A stretch of 64,000 nucleotides of DNA from NCBI RefSeq assembly GCF_033783015.1, contig NZ_CP123907.1, positions 2,108,001 to 2,172,000 on the forward strand, written 5' to 3'. This DNA is from Corynebacterium sp. 21KM1197. GTDB lineage: Bacteria; Actinomycetota; Actinomycetes; Mycobacteriales; Mycobacteriaceae. Shown here piece after piece: positions 1 through 9,111 of the stretch. The first letter of the stretch is position 1; each line of letters begins with the position of its first letter. The notes beneath the pieces were generated by a model that saw only the letters and a list, made by a program, of their open reading frames with translations, was not told the origin of the DNA and searched no databases. The position numbers and the translations under genes are program-made.

Positions 1-1407
1 GGCCAGGGCCAGGAAGAACCAGCCCACGCCGTCCAGCGCACCCAGCACGGCCACGATCGGCCCGCCGTGCATGACGTGATCGGCCACGGACCACCACCCG
101 GCCAGGGCACCGGCCACGGCACCGCCCAGCACGTTGGCCGGAATCACCTGGAGCGGGCGGGCCGCCGCCAGTGGGATCGCCCCCTCGCTGATGCCAAAGA
201 AGCCCATCACCAAAGAGGCCGCCCCGGCCTCGCGCTCGGTGGAACTAAACCAGCCGCGGCGCAACAGCGTGGCCACCCCCACTGCCAGCGGCGGGACGGA
301 GATCGCGGCGGCCGCCATGCCCATCGGGTAGGGGTTACCCGCCGCGATGAGGCCGCCACCAAACAGAAACGCCGTCTTATTAAACGGCCCACCCATGTCA
401 AAGGCAATCATGCCGCCGATGACCGCACCCAGGAGGATCGCGGAACCACCGTCAAGCCCCTGGAGGGCGCTCATCAGGGATTCAAAAAGGGCCGCCACGG
501 GGTGCCCGATAACGTAAATAAAAAGCAGTCCCACGATCAGGCTGGTGGAAATGGGAATCACGATGATAGGCCAAATAGGAGCCACATACTTATTCACCGG
601 GATTCGTTTAATTCCCAGGGCCACATAGCCGGAGAGAATGCCCGTGATAATGCCGCCGATGAAGCCCGCGCCCGCCTCCGAGCCGTACAGCGAGCCCGTC
701 ACCGCCACCATGCCGGTGATAAAACCCGGCGCGAGTCCCGGACGCTGCGCAATCCCCGCCGCGATATACGCCGAGAGAACCGGAACCATGAGGCTCAACG
801 CCAGCGCCCCCAGTTGCTCGATGGTGGCCCAGAAGGAACCCTCCGGGATCACCAAACCCTCCGCCGTGGGCTGCCCGCCCACCGAGAGCGCCACCGCCAG
901 CAGCAGCCCTCCGGTGACCACGAAGGGGATCATGTGGGATACGCCGTTCATGAGCGCCTGATACATCGTGCGCAGGCGCTCCCGCGCACCCGCCCCGGTT
1001 TTTTCGTGCGGCTCGCTCGTGGCTTTCTCGCGCTCCTCGGCACCACCACCGTCGGTTGCCCCACCATCGTGGGCCCCGCCCCGCAGCACGGGAGCCTCTG
1101 GGGCCCTTTCGAGGAGGCATTGCGGGTTCTTGATCGCCTCGTCCACCGCCGTGGAAAGCACTCTCTTTCCGGCAAAGCGTTCCTGGGAAATGGCCACGTC
1201 CGCCGCGATGATAATGGCGCTGGCCTGCGCAATATCATCGGCGCTGAACGTGCCCTCCACGCCGATGGAACCGTGCGTTTCCACCTTGAGATTCACACCC
1301 GATTCCCGGGCGGCGGCCTGCAATTTCTCCGCCGCCATATACGTGTGCGCAATGCCCGTGGGGCAGGCCGTAATGGCCAGGATAAGGGGAGGATTCTGAG
1401 TATCCAT
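1..1407 (-). CDS. fruA: PTS fructose-type permease EIIBC, partial (3' end outside window)
   Basis: The reading frame opens at an ATG at 1407 and runs off the left edge, so about 469 N-terminal residues are visible. Residues 7-100 form a fructose-family IIB domain, with the phosphorylatable Cys15 in the block ACPTGIAHTYMAAEKL. A charged linker (about 100-130) leads into a hydrophobic IIC channel domain of the fructose permease type (GGP, GFFGISEGAIP-like blocks). The product would phosphorylate fructose during uptake at the inner membrane, using phosphate passed from HPr through a IIA domain that may lie beyond the window. In C. glutamicum the equivalent gene is called ptsF. AAGGGG sits only one base before the ATG, and an in-frame TAG lies seven codons upstream, so this start or a leaderless start is most likely. 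purT lies directly upstream on the same strand. Confidence 0.9.
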   Translation of the reverse strand, partial: MDTQNPPLILAITACPTGIAHTYMAAEKLQAAARESGVNLKVETHGSIGVEGTFSADDIAQASAIIIAADVAISQERFAGKRVLSTAVDEAIKNPQCLLERAPEAPVLRGGAHDGGATDGGGAEEREKATSEPHEKTGAGARERLRTMYQALMNGVSHMIPFVVTGGLLLAVALSVGGQPTAEGLVIPEGSFWATIEQLGALALSLMVPVLSAYIAAGIAQRPGLAPGFITGMVAVTGSLYGSEAGAGFIGGIITGILSGYVALGIKRIPVNKYVAPIWPIIVIPISTSLIVGLLFIYVIGHPVAALFESLMSALQGLDGGSAILLGAVIGGMIAFDMGGPFNKTAFLFGGGLIAAGNPYPMGMAAAAISVPPLAVGVATLLRRGWFSSTEREAGAASLVMGFFGISEGAIPLAAARPLQVIPANVLGGAVAGALAGWWSVADHVMHGGPIVAVLGALDGVGWFFLALA

Positions 1408-1470
1408 ACCCCTTAGATTAGGCCCCTATGCAGCGCTTCTGCTCATCGCTCGGCCACACTCGGCCCCGTG

Positions 1471-2700
1471 TTATTCGCCACCGCTCACGGTCACGGCCCC
1501 GGCCGCCTTTGCCGCCGCCGCCCGCGCGGCCTCGGTGTTCTCCCCGGTGGCCAGGGCCACCCCCATGATCCTTCCCACGCGAGCGCGCTGCTTGCCAAAG
1601 AACTCCACGGTGGCCTCCGGCACGGCAAAGGCCCGGTCCAGGCCGCCGTACTGTGGGTTCTCCGTTTCCGTGGGGCTGAGGATCATGGCGGCGGCACCGG
1701 GGGAAACCAGGGTGACGTCGATAGGCAAACCCAGCACCGCGCGCGCATGCAGGTCAAACTGGGAGAAGCGCTGGGAGCACAGGGTGACCAGCCCCGTGCA
1801 GTGCGGGCGCGGCAGCACCTCGGAGAAGTACACGTCCTCACCGGAGACAAACATCTTCACGCTGAACACCCCTCGCCCACCCAGGGCGTTGGACACGCGC
1901 GCGGCCACGGAGCGGGCGTTGTCCAGGGCGGCGGGTTCCATGTACACCGGCTGCCACGCCTCGGTGTATTCGCCGCTGTGGTAGGTGCAGCCGATGGGCT
2001 CGCAGAACCAGGTGGCCAGTTTGCCCGTGGCGGGGTCGATGGAGCGCACCGCCACCAGGGTGACCTCATAATCAAAGTCGATCACCCGCTCCACCACGAT
2101 GCGCTGCCCCTCCGGCGGCACCTCGGCGGGGAAATCGGAGGTGAGGTAGCGCCAGGCGTCCTCCACCTCCCGCTCGCTGCGGATCATGCGGTGATCCTTG
2201 GCCCCGGGGCCGCCGATGTCCGGCTTGGCCACGCAGGGGTACCCGATGGACCCCACGGCCACCTCAAACTCCGTGTATTCGGACACGAACTGGTAATTCG
2301 TGGTGGGCAGGCCCAGTTCCTCCGCCGCCAACTTGCGCACGCCCTCGCGGTTGAGCGCCAGTTCCGCCGCCTTGGCATTGGGCACCACGGCGGCCCGCTC
2401 CGTGGCCTCCACGGCGGTGAGCACGTTCGCCGCCACGCGTTCCACCTCGGGAACGATGAAATCCGGGCGCACCTGGGCGATCAGATCGGTCACCGCCCGC
2501 GCATCCGTCACGTCCACCACATGCGCCACGTGGGCCACCTGCTGAGCCGGGGCGTTGCGCACCCGATCCGCAGCGTGAACCTCCACCCCCAGGCGCTGAA
2601 AGGCCATGGCGAGTTCGCGGCTCAGGTAGCCCGAACCCAGCAGCATGACCTTGGTGGCCGAGGAGGTGTGCGGAGTTCCGATTGTTTCCGGATTAGCCAT
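1471..2700 (-). CDS. purT: Formate-dependent phosphoribosylglycinamide formyltransferase 2
   Basis: Predicted to make formyl-GAR from GAR, formate and ATP in the third step of purine synthesis, a folate-independent alternative to PurN. The 409-residue product matches the family in length. It begins with a PurK/PurT-like nucleotide-binding fold (VMLLGSGYLSRELA, about residue 18) and continues through an ATP-grasp domain (YPCVAKPDIGGPGAKDH region; FSVKMFVSGEDVYFSEVLPRPH near residue 280, typical of metal and ATP binding). I prefer the ATG at 2700, preceded by GGAG, over an ATG at 2709 without an evident ribosome-binding site. The gene lies 63 bp upstream of the PTS gene with no terminator seen between them. 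The purine gene purA is also in this window, but too far away to be an operon partner. Confidence 0.93.
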   Translation of the reverse strand: MANPETIGTPHTSSATKVMLLGSGYLSRELAMAFQRLGVEVHAADRVRNAPAQQVAHVAHVVDVTDARAVTDLIAQVRPDFIVPEVERVAANVLTAVEATERAAVVPNAKAAELALNREGVRKLAAEELGLPTTNYQFVSEYTEFEVAVGSIGYPCVAKPDIGGPGAKDHRMIRSEREVEDAWRYLTSDFPAEVPPEGQRIVVERVIDFDYEVTLVAVRSIDPATGKLATWFCEPIGCTYHSGEYTEAWQPVYMEPAALDNARSVAARVSNALGGRGVFSVKMFVSGEDVYFSEVLPRPHCTGLVTLCSQRFSQFDLHARAVLGLPIDVTLVSPGAAAMILSPTETENPQYGGLDRAFAVPEATVEFFGKQRARVGRIMGVALATGENTEAARAAAAKAAGAVTVSGGE

Positions 2701-2773
2701 GCGCTCCATGATAGGGCGCGCGCAGCGAGGCCACAGAATCCCCGGTTTTGCTTATCAACGCCCCAGCCACCGC

Positions 2774-2791
2774 GCGAGCACCGGTGCTCGC
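2774..2791. repeat. 18-bp perfect palindrome
   Basis: GCGAGCACCGGTGCTCGC is self-complementary over 18 bp. It lies between the stop of the first SGNH hydrolase gene and the start of purT, both on the minus strand. It has no T-run, so it is not a classical terminator. It could be a dyad for a regulator of purT or simply part of the hydrolase mRNA 3' end. Confidence 0.4.
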
Positions 2792-2807
2792 TATCCGTAG
2801 AACGCGA

Positions 2808-3692
2808 CTATCCGTACAGCCCGGCAGAGATGATGTTCGCCATCGCGCGTTGCCCCTCGTCGGAGGGGTGCATGGGCATGGTGTGCGTGGAATCGTCCAT
2901 GAAGCCCACCGTCCAGCGCTGCGCCGGATCGGGGTTGCACATGCCGTGCCCCAGGGAGGCCTGGTAGACGTCGATAAAGTTCGCGCCGATGGCGCGGGCG
3001 GTATCGCGGAGGTTATCGCGCATGGTGTCCTGCAAGAGCTTTCCGCCGGGGATCAGCATGGGGGCCTGCGCGGAGCCCATGTTCGCGGGGCAGAAGAAGT
3101 CACCGCTGAGCAATTCCGGGTAGCTCAGCATGGTCACCCGCGCCTGCGGGGCCACGCTGCGGATCCGCTCCTTGATCGCGCGCAGTTCCATGCGGAACGG
3201 GGTGAAGTCCACCCCGTGCGGAGTCACGGCCTCGATGGGAAGATCGGCCCACTGAAGCATGGTCACCCCGCCGTACATGATCGCCACGTCCTGCGTTCCA
3301 GGGCCCAGATCCCCGCGCGCAATGGCGGACTCCACGTAGTTCACCAGGTCCACCACGGGCACGCGGCCGGTGCCATTGCAGGACCAATCCGCCACGCTCT
3401 TGCCGGTCTGCTGGCCGATCAACTTGGGCCAGTTGTTCTTATCCGTGGCGCAGAACGGAATGTGGGGCGCGCGAGCCGGTTCCAGCCAGCGCTCGCCGTT
3501 TTTACCGGCATGAGCGGCAAAGGAATCGCCAAACACCACCAGTTCCTGACCGTGATTATCCTGCGCGGAGGGAGAGGAGGAAAGGGGCACCCCGGGCAGG
3601 GCCACCGCCGGAGCGGCTACGGAAAGAGCGCATATCGACGCCGTGGCTACCGTGGCCGCAGCGGCCCTCATCATCGTGGAAAATCTCTTCAT
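2808..3692 (-). CDS. Secreted SGNH/GDSL-family hydrolase (first of tandem pair)
   Basis: Predicted extracellular esterase or lipase of the SGNH family, 294 residues from the ATG at 3692. That ATG is preceded by AGGAAG at good spacing; a longer frame reaches 3779 but would bury the signal peptide. The N-terminus is a clear Sec signal (MKRFSTMMRAAAATVATASI, then a hydrophobic core ending in AVA). The mature part carries block I FGDSFAAHAG with the nucleophile Ser, an Asn-containing WSCNG block, a GG block (MYGG), and a C-terminal D..HP block (STHTMPMHPSDEGQ) for the catalytic Asp/His. Several cysteines suggest disulfides. The protein is clearly paralogous to the next gene upstream (shared GDS, DWSCNG, RWTVGFMDDS/IDS and HPS blocks). 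The substrate is unknown; envelope lipid or an acylated polymer is an inference. Confidence 0.85.
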   Translation of the reverse strand: MKRFSTMMRAAAATVATASICALSVAAPAVALPGVPLSSSPSAQDNHGQELVVFGDSFAAHAGKNGERWLEPARAPHIPFCATDKNNWPKLIGQQTGKSVADWSCNGTGRVPVVDLVNYVESAIARGDLGPGTQDVAIMYGGVTMLQWADLPIEAVTPHGVDFTPFRMELRAIKERIRSVAPQARVTMLSYPELLSGDFFCPANMGSAQAPMLIPGGKLLQDTMRDNLRDTARAIGANFIDVYQASLGHGMCNPDPAQRWTVGFMDDSTHTMPMHPSDEGQRAMANIISAGLYG

Positions 3693-3854
3693 GCTTCCTA
3701 GTTCCGTCCTGATAATGCTCTTGATTCCGTACGGTGCATACCCGTATCTTCCGGGTTTATCGCTCGCATCCGGGTACACGTTACCTCACGGGTGAGGTTT
3801 TTGTTCACTTATGTGACTGTTGTGAATATCTCGTTCCAGACCCCACGCAGCACA

Positions 3855-3890
3855 AAGGCGCGCGCCTGCCCGTAGGCAAACGCACGCCTT
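3855..3890 (-). terminator. Probable terminator after second SGNH hydrolase gene
   Basis: On the minus strand AAGGCGTGCG... folds back on ...CGCGCGCCTT in a stem of about 16 pairs including G-U, with a 3-4 nt loop, followed by TTTGTG. It lies about 20 bp after the stop codon of the gene ending at 3911. The short T-run makes it an imperfect intrinsic terminator. Confidence 0.5.
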
Positions 3891-3910
3891 GAACTATCCG
3901 GAGGGGATTC

Positions 3911-4801
3911 CTACCCGCGCAGCCCCTCGGCCACGATGGAGCCCATCGCCCGCTGCCCCACGTTCGAGGGGTGCGAGGGCATGGTGTGCTCGGTGCTATC
4001 AATAAAGCCCACCGTCCAGCGCTGCTCCGGATCGGGGTGGCAGGTGCCGTGCCCGATGGACTGAGCGTACACGTCGATGAAGTTCGCGCCGATACCGGCG
4101 GCCGTCTCCCGCACCGTATCGCGCATAGCCGTCTGCACCGCCGTGGCTCCCGGAACCGGAATCGGGGTAGCCACCGGGCCGAAGTTCACGGGGCAGTACG
4201 TATCGCCGGAAATGTACTCGGGGTAGCTCGCCAGCGTCAGGCGGGCATTGGGAGCCACCTCGCGCACGCGATCCTGCACGCGGATCAGGAACTGACGGAA
4301 CACGGAGGAGTTATTCACCGCGCCCGGGTTCACCATCTGCACGGCACCGTCCGCCCAGTAGAAGGGATCGAGGCCGCCGTACATGATCACGACCTCCTCC
4401 GTGTCCGGACCCAGGTCACCGTACTGAATGGCCATCTCCAGGTACAGGGCCATGTCCACGCTCATGCCGTTGCAAGACCAGTCCCCCACGGTCTTGCCCA
4501 GGCTCTCACCCGCCAGCTTGGGCCAGTTCTCCCGATCGGTGGCACACTTGCCCGCCAACGGGGTCTGCGCGGGCTCCACGCCGCGCGGGCCCCCCTTGCC
4601 CGCGTGAGCGGTATAAGAATCACCAAAAGCCACGATCTGCTTGCCGTTCGGGGTGGTTTGCGGCACGGTACCGGGCAGTTCCGGCAACGCGGACAGGGGA
4701 ACGATCGGTTCGGCGGTGGCAGGAACCGCAGCCAAGCCCATGCCCAGCACGGCCACGGCACCAACGACGGCCGCGCGCAGAGCGGCGATGTTCTTCTTCA
4801 T
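3911..4801 (-). CDS. Secreted SGNH/GDSL-family hydrolase (second of tandem pair)
   Basis: A 296-residue secreted SGNH hydrolase. The start is the ATG at 4801, seven bases after a GGA; the longer frame would start at a TTG at 4813. A Sec signal peptide (MKKNIAALRAAVVGAVAVLG... ATA|EP) is followed by FGDSYTAHAG with the nucleophilic Ser, DWSCNG, MYGGLDPF, and a C-terminal HTMPSHPSNVGQ block for the catalytic His. The two neighbours look like a tandem duplication, since all conserved blocks align and the order is the same. Each gene has its own upstream gap (here 137 bp to the next gene), so they may be separately transcribed. Natural substrate unknown. Confidence 0.85.
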   Translation of the reverse strand: MKKNIAALRAAVVGAVAVLGMGLAAVPATAEPIVPLSALPELPGTVPQTTPNGKQIVAFGDSYTAHAGKGGPRGVEPAQTPLAGKCATDRENWPKLAGESLGKTVGDWSCNGMSVDMALYLEMAIQYGDLGPDTEEVVIMYGGLDPFYWADGAVQMVNPGAVNNSSVFRQFLIRVQDRVREVAPNARLTLASYPEYISGDTYCPVNFGPVATPIPVPGATAVQTAMRDTVRETAAGIGANFIDVYAQSIGHGTCHPDPEQRWTVGFIDSTEHTMPSHPSNVGQRAMGSIVAEGLRG

Positions 4802-4951
4802 GTATGCGTCCAATCTCTATGCGTCTACCGGGGTTCCACCACGGCGGATCCCATACACGCTCTCTATCTACTTTTGGGTACGATGCGTTACACCCTAGCC
4901 CACGGGCGGCTGTGGACTCTAAATTTTAGAGCCACATCACCTGTGCGAGGC

Positions 4952-6496
4952 CTAGGAGAAATACGCCGCCACCTGGGGCTCTACGGCCTCGGGATCGTTG
5001 AGCAGCACCCCGTGACTATAACCGGGGAGAACGTGGAGTTCGCCACCCATCTCCCGCTGCATGGCGTAGTTACCGGCACCCGTGGTGGCGGTGTCATGGT
5101 CATAACCCACCAGCAGCGGCTTGGTGTCCAGGGCCTCGCCCTTGGCCCACAGCAGCGGAGCAGGTTCCGGCCACCCCGCGCAGTGCTGACCGGAGGCGAG
5201 CATATCCTCCGCCATCTTGCGCTGATCGCCCATCACGGATTCCACCATCATCGGCGTCACGCGCGAGGGATCGGCGGGGGTGCGGTTCTCATTGCACAGC
5301 ACCGACTTATCCACGTTCCCCAGGCCCCTGACTACCTCCGCTTGCTCCTGCACAAACGTCCCCATCTGCTCTTCCGAGAAACCATCAATGCGATTGAACA
5401 GGTTCTCCACCAGGGGATCGGGAACGATGGTGCCGGTCTTGAGCGACTCCGCCACGCGCGGCCAAGCCTTTTCGCTATACAGCGCCTCCTCGTACACCAT
5501 CGTGAACCACGTAGAATCGCCGTTCGGCTGCTCGATGAAGGACCTCACAATATCCGGCAGAATCATGAGGCGGCCGATCCGCCACTTGGCCTCCTCCACG
5601 AGGTTCGCCCCGGTCAGCGCCAATTCACCCACGGAACTCCCGGCGGGTATATCCCCCTCGGTGGCCGGGGGCGGGGTGATCGGCGCGGCGCTCAGCCCCA
5701 GGTGCTCGTTCACGCGCTGCGTCCACGCCCTGTACACCTTGAGCGGCGTATCTCCCAGGCCGTACTCCGCGTCCCGCTCCGCGATCCAAGCAAACATGGC
5801 ATTGAGGGCGTCGATACGCGCCTGCTTACGGCTGGCACCCAACTGGAACCAAATGTCATCGGGATTCATGGAGGAATCCAGCAGCATTTTCCCGGTGTGC
5901 TGCGGGAACAGGGTGGCGTAGGTGGACATCAGCAGCGTGCCATAGGAAACGCCATAGAGGTTCAGCCGATCCTGCCCCAGCACCTTGCGCGCCTCCTCCA
6001 GGTCACGCGCGGTATTTTCCGTGTTGATGGTGCGGGTATAGCCCGGCTTATTGGCCTCGCAGGCCTCAAAGATCGGTGCCAACCCGCAATCCAGCGGCCC
6101 GCCCCACGGCAAGCCGCGCGGCTGCACCGCCACGAGGTCATAATTCTCCCGCACGGAATCGGGCAATTTCACCGTGCCCGGCAGGTTATCTGCACCCCGG
6201 AACATGCCGAGGGCGGAACCACCCGGCCCGCCGGGGTTACCCGCAATCACGCCGCGCGACTCCCCCGTGGCTGGGAGTTTGCTCATGGTGAGCGTGATCT
6301 TCTCTCCCTCCGGCTGGGCGTAATCCTTGGGCACCTCGAAGGCGGCGCACACGGCGGCGGAATCGGCCAGCGCACCCACGGGGCACGCTCCCCAATCGAG
6401 CGGCTGCGGCTGCGCCGGAGTGGCGAGGGCGGTGACGGCGCTCACCGGGAGCGCGCTCAGGGCGGTGAGGGTGGCGGCTATCGCGCGGAACTTCAT
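4952..6496 (-). CDS. Secreted alpha/beta hydrolase, Tap-like S33 (tripeptidyl aminopeptidase-type)
   Basis: Likely an exported peptidase or esterase of the actinobacterial Tap/S33 group. The 514-residue product starts at the ATG at 6496, preceded by GAAAGG; an upstream ATG at 6574 would add 26 residues before the signal peptide. The signal sequence is MKFRAIAATLTALSALPVS, ending near ALA. The oxyanion region NPGGPGGS lies near residue 90, followed by VQPRG. The nucleophile elbow GVSYG with YATLFPQHTGKMLLDSS lies near 190. A C-terminal domain supplies Asp (VGYDHDTATT) and His (PGYSHGVLLND), and CAGWP is typical of the Tap-like C-terminal domain. It neighbours two other secreted hydrolases on the same strand. 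Confidence 0.85.
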   Translation of the reverse strand: MKFRAIAATLTALSALPVSAVTALATPAQPQPLDWGACPVGALADSAAVCAAFEVPKDYAQPEGEKITLTMSKLPATGESRGVIAGNPGGPGGSALGMFRGADNLPGTVKLPDSVRENYDLVAVQPRGLPWGGPLDCGLAPIFEACEANKPGYTRTINTENTARDLEEARKVLGQDRLNLYGVSYGTLLMSTYATLFPQHTGKMLLDSSMNPDDIWFQLGASRKQARIDALNAMFAWIAERDAEYGLGDTPLKVYRAWTQRVNEHLGLSAAPITPPPATEGDIPAGSSVGELALTGANLVEEAKWRIGRLMILPDIVRSFIEQPNGDSTWFTMVYEEALYSEKAWPRVAESLKTGTIVPDPLVENLFNRIDGFSEEQMGTFVQEQAEVVRGLGNVDKSVLCNENRTPADPSRVTPMMVESVMGDQRKMAEDMLASGQHCAGWPEPAPLLWAKGEALDTKPLLVGYDHDTATTGAGNYAMQREMGGELHVLPGYSHGVLLNDPEAVEPQVAAYFS

Positions 6497-6574
6497 GGCG
6501 GGGCCTTTCAGGTAGCGAGACATGCGTTTCTTCCCGGAATCTACCAGAAAAAGAGGGATTTTCACCCGGCTCAC

Positions 6575-6914
6575 AGGTTTTCACACCCGCAACACCACCC
6601 CCACTGGACACTTCAGCCCCGTAGGCTGGTAGCCGAAGCCTGCCGACGCCTGCCCCACATCTAGACCCGGTCACCTATGCTGCACGGCCTGGCGGGAACC
6701 AGGCAGGCATATCAAGTCGTTTATGCGTGGGACTTATAATTTACAGACACTCCCCTAAGCCTTCTAGACACACCACCCGGTTCGCCACCCAGTGGCGTTC
6801 ATTCATTTTTCGGGGTTACAGCCATCAATGCCAGAGCATACGCACACAGATCCAACGAAGAAACACGCCGTCTAGCACACTGCAAGAAAACGGCAAAAGG
6901 AATTTATACCCACC
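6575..6914. other. Gene-free stretch
   Basis: About 340 bp with no convincing coding frame on either strand. The only small frame (6727-6918, plus strand) has no ribosome-binding site and no recognisable sequence. The stretch becomes A+T-rich after 6700. It contains a perfect TATAAT at 6735-6740 on the plus strand without a good -35, and a short hairpin GCCTGG-N6-CCAGGC near 6687-6704. Confidence 0.5.
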
Positions 6915-7310
6915 TTAGCCATAGAAACCCTCCATTGGGACCCCGGTTGTCAAACTAGGAAAACGCGCAGGGAAATTTTCTTCAAAATCAATTTCTAACC
7001 GTCGACTCACCAACGGAATATCATCTACACATTTTAAATCAGTGACAATCGTTACAAAATGAAATAAAGAGTACTGACTGTCAGGATTGCCAGACAGAGC
7101 AGAACCGGGGACGATAACCCTAGAGAGCAAGCTTGAAAATCTTTGCCCACCGCGACCCACATCGTAAGCACGACTAGAGAAGGCAACAATATTGTAATCT
7201 TCCCCCAGGACTTCCACACACCTGTCATGACGTTTCTTCGCATCTTCAAGATCGTCATACTTACATACAAATTCAGTCAAGAAGTACCACGTAGGCGAAA
7301 ATGAGCTCAA
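6915..7310 (-). CDS. Hypothetical protein in A+T-rich DNA
   Basis: I do not recognise this 131-residue product. It begins MSSFSPTWYFLTEFVCKYDDLEDAKKRHDRC, has no signal peptide or membrane segment, and mixes charged and aromatic residues as a folded cytosolic protein would. The start is TTG at 7310, with GGAG eight bases before it; no ATG is available in frame. The stop of the decayed gene just upstream lies 2 bp away, so the two were probably co-transcribed. Base composition is clearly more A+T-rich than in the flanking housekeeping genes, suggesting transferred or relaxed DNA. Confidence 0.45.
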   Translation of the reverse strand: MSSFSPTWYFLTEFVCKYDDLEDAKKRHDRCVEVLGEDYNIVAFSSRAYDVGRGGQRFSSLLSRVIVPGSALSGNPDSQYSLFHFVTIVTDLKCVDDIPLVSRRLEIDFEENFPARFPSLTTGVPMEGFYG

Positions 7311-7312
7311 AG

Positions 7313-7805
7313 TTAATATCTCCAGACCGAATGGAATTCACATTTGTATAATAAGTACTGTAGGGAATGTATTTTTCCGCGTTCCGCAATACCCCTTCGC
7401 GCGATCGCTTCCGCGCCCCACTGCCCCATTCTCATCAGGGAAAAGGGTTCTCCCGCCGCCAAGAGCACTTTCTTATCACCGATGATGTTTATGCCAAAGA
7501 GGTTTTTTCCATCCCCACCCCATGCCCTGGCTAGATATGGGAGACGCTTGCGATACCTGTTCAGCTCTGCCTCGCACCACCGGAACTCCACACACCGATA
7601 CCCGCATGCGTCCATTCCTCGATATAGAAACGGTCACCCGAAATACGGCCACCAAGAAAGCGAGAACGAAACACACCGCCGCTCACATATGCAGTGCGGC
7701 CGTTCCATCGGATATAGCAAGAAACAGCGCACCACCCGCAGCCATGATCGAGGCCAGGATAAGCCTAGACGGGAGAGGAACCCAGGTAGTGCTGCTGTAT
7801 CTCAT
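7313..7805 (-). pseudogene. Decayed gene for a two-TM membrane protein, 17 bp downstream of purA
   Basis: A good start (ATG at 7805, AGGAA upstream) opens a frame with a hydrophobic segment (LILASIMAAGGALFLAIS). The frame stops at a TGA at 7683-7685. The same frame then continues with a second hydrophobic segment (AAVCFVLAFLVAVFRVTV) and a beta-rich stretch resembling PH-like domains of actinobacterial membrane proteins, ending at 7476. From about 7500 the coding character moves to another frame (KKVLLAAGEPFSLMRMGQWG...) that ends at 7313. One nonsense codon plus at least one frameshift therefore interrupt what looks like a single gene of about 160 codons. A sequencing error is a less likely explanation, since two lesions are needed. 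Confidence 0.5.
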
Positions 7806-7821
7806 GTGGGTTCCTGCCCTT

Positions 7822-9111
7822 TTACCCCTCCAACACGTCGTGCACCACGATCGTCTGATCGCGGCCCGGCCCCACGCCGATGTAGGAGATGCGCGACCCG
7901 GAGAGTTCCTCTAGGCGTCGCACGTAATCCTGGGCGCGCTGCGGCAGGTCCTCAAAGGTGCGGCACTCGGAAATGTCCTCGTCCCAGGCGGGCATGGTCT
8001 CAAAGATCGGCTCGGCGTGGTGGAACTGGGATTGGGTCAGCGGCATTTCATCAAAGCGCTCGCCGTCCACGTCATAGGCCACGCAGATGGGAATCTCTCC
8101 AATGCCGGTGAGCACGTCCAGTTTGGTGAGGAAGAGATCCGTAAAGCCATTCACGCGGGAGGCGTATCGGGTAATCACGGAATCGTACCAACCGCAGCGG
8201 CGCTTGCGGCCAGTATTCACGCCCACCTCGCCGCCGGTGGTTTGCAGGTATTCGCCCCACTTATCAAAGAGTTCCGTGGGGAACGGGCCCGCGCCCACAC
8301 GGGTGGTGTACGCCTTGACAATACCCAGGGAGGAAGTAATGCGCGTGGGCCCAATGCCCGCGCCCACACACGCCCCGCCCGCCGTGGGATTCGAGGAGGT
8401 GACAAAGGGGTAGGTGCCGTGGTCCACGTCGAGCATGGTGGCCTGGCCGCCCTCCATGAGCACGTGCTTGCCGGCGTCGAGAGCCTTATTCAGCTCGTAT
8501 TCCGCCTCGATCACTATCGGGCGCAAACGATCCGCGTAGGAAAGGAAGTATTGCACTACCTCCTCCACCTCGATGGCGCGGCGGTTATACATCTTCACCA
8601 GAATCTGGTTTTTGATGTCCAGCGCGGATTCGATCTTCTGCCGCAGAATCGACTCATCAAAAATGTCCTGCACGCGGATACCCACGCGCGAGACCTTATC
8701 CGCGTAGGCCGGGCCAATTCCGCGCCCCGTGGTGCCGATGGCGCGCTTACCCAGGAAGCGCTCCTGAACCCGGTCAAGCACCTGGTGATAGGGGGCCACC
8801 AGGTGCGCGTTGGCGGAAATGCGCAGGCGGGAAGCGTCCGCGCCGCGCGCCTCCAGGCCCTCGATCTCCTCAAACAGGGCCTCCAGGTTAATCACCACGC
8901 CATTGCCCAGCACGGGCACGGCGTTCTCCGAAAGCAAACCGGCGGGCAGGAGTTTCAGCTCGTACTTCTCCCCGCCCACCACCACGGTGTGCCCGGCGTT
9001 ATTTCCGCCGTTGGGCTTGACCACGTAATCCACGCGGCCGCCCAGAATATCGGTGGCCTTTCCCTTGCCTTCATCGCCCCACTGAGCCCCGACGATCACG
9101 ATTGCAGCCAT
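7822..9111 (-). CDS. purA: Adenylosuccinate synthetase
   Basis: Catalyses the GTP-dependent joining of IMP and aspartate to adenylosuccinate, the first committed step to AMP. The 429-residue product has the expected length and opens with [17 protein letters not shown], the GTP-binding loop with the catalytic Asp. [10 protein letters not shown] (with catalytic His) and [11 protein letters not shown] follow near residue 130, then the [21 protein letters not shown] block near 225 and TGRKRRCGW near 300. It stands alone on the minus strand, 106 bp from the divergent gene at 9218. A degenerate membrane-protein gene starts just downstream. Confidence 0.97.
   Translation of the reverse strand: MAAIVIVGAQWGDEGKGKATDILGGRVDYVVKPNGGNNAGHTVVVGGEKYELKLLPAGLLSENAVPVLGNGVVINLEALFEEIEGLEARGADASRLRISANAHLVAPYHQVLDRVQERFLGKRAIGTTGRGIGPAYADKVSRVGIRVQDIFDESILRQKIESALDIKNQILVKMYNRRAIEVEEVVQYFLSYADRLRPIVIEAEYELNKALDAGKHVLMEGGQATMLDVDHGTYPFVTSSNPTAGGACVGAGIGPTRITSSLGIVKAYTTRVGAGPFPTELFDKWGEYLQTTGGEVGVNTGRKRRCGWYDSVITRYASRVNGFTDLFLTKLDVLTGIGEIPICVAYDVDGERFDEMPLTQSQFHHAEPIFETMPAWDEDISECRTFEDLPQRAQDYVRRLEELSGSRISYIGVGPGRDQTIVVHDVLEG

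Noticed and set aside
3783..3803. Hairpin ACCTCA-CGGG-TGAGGT followed by TTTTT on the plus strand
   Set aside because: It looks like a terminator but no plus-strand gene precedes it, and the 6-bp stem is short. It lies in the promoter region of a minus-strand gene and may be coincidental.
4905..4940. Imperfect A+T-rich dyad (CTCTAAA/TTTAGAG) between the Tap-like and SGNH genes
   Set aside because: Loop too small for a good hairpin and no U-run; not enough to call a terminator or operator.
3971..6664. Plus-strand open frame of 897 codons
   Set aside because: It lies opposite the second SGNH hydrolase and the Tap-like peptidase genes, both with clear signal peptides and catalytic motifs. The translation is His/Arg/Gly-rich, as expected of a shadow frame in high-G+C DNA.
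7476..7676. 66-codon minus-strand frame starting with a hydrophobic segment, as an independent gene
   Set aside because: Its ATG-like start has no ribosome-binding site and the same frame continues upstream past a single TGA to a well-placed ATG at 7805. It is better explained as the middle of a decayed gene.
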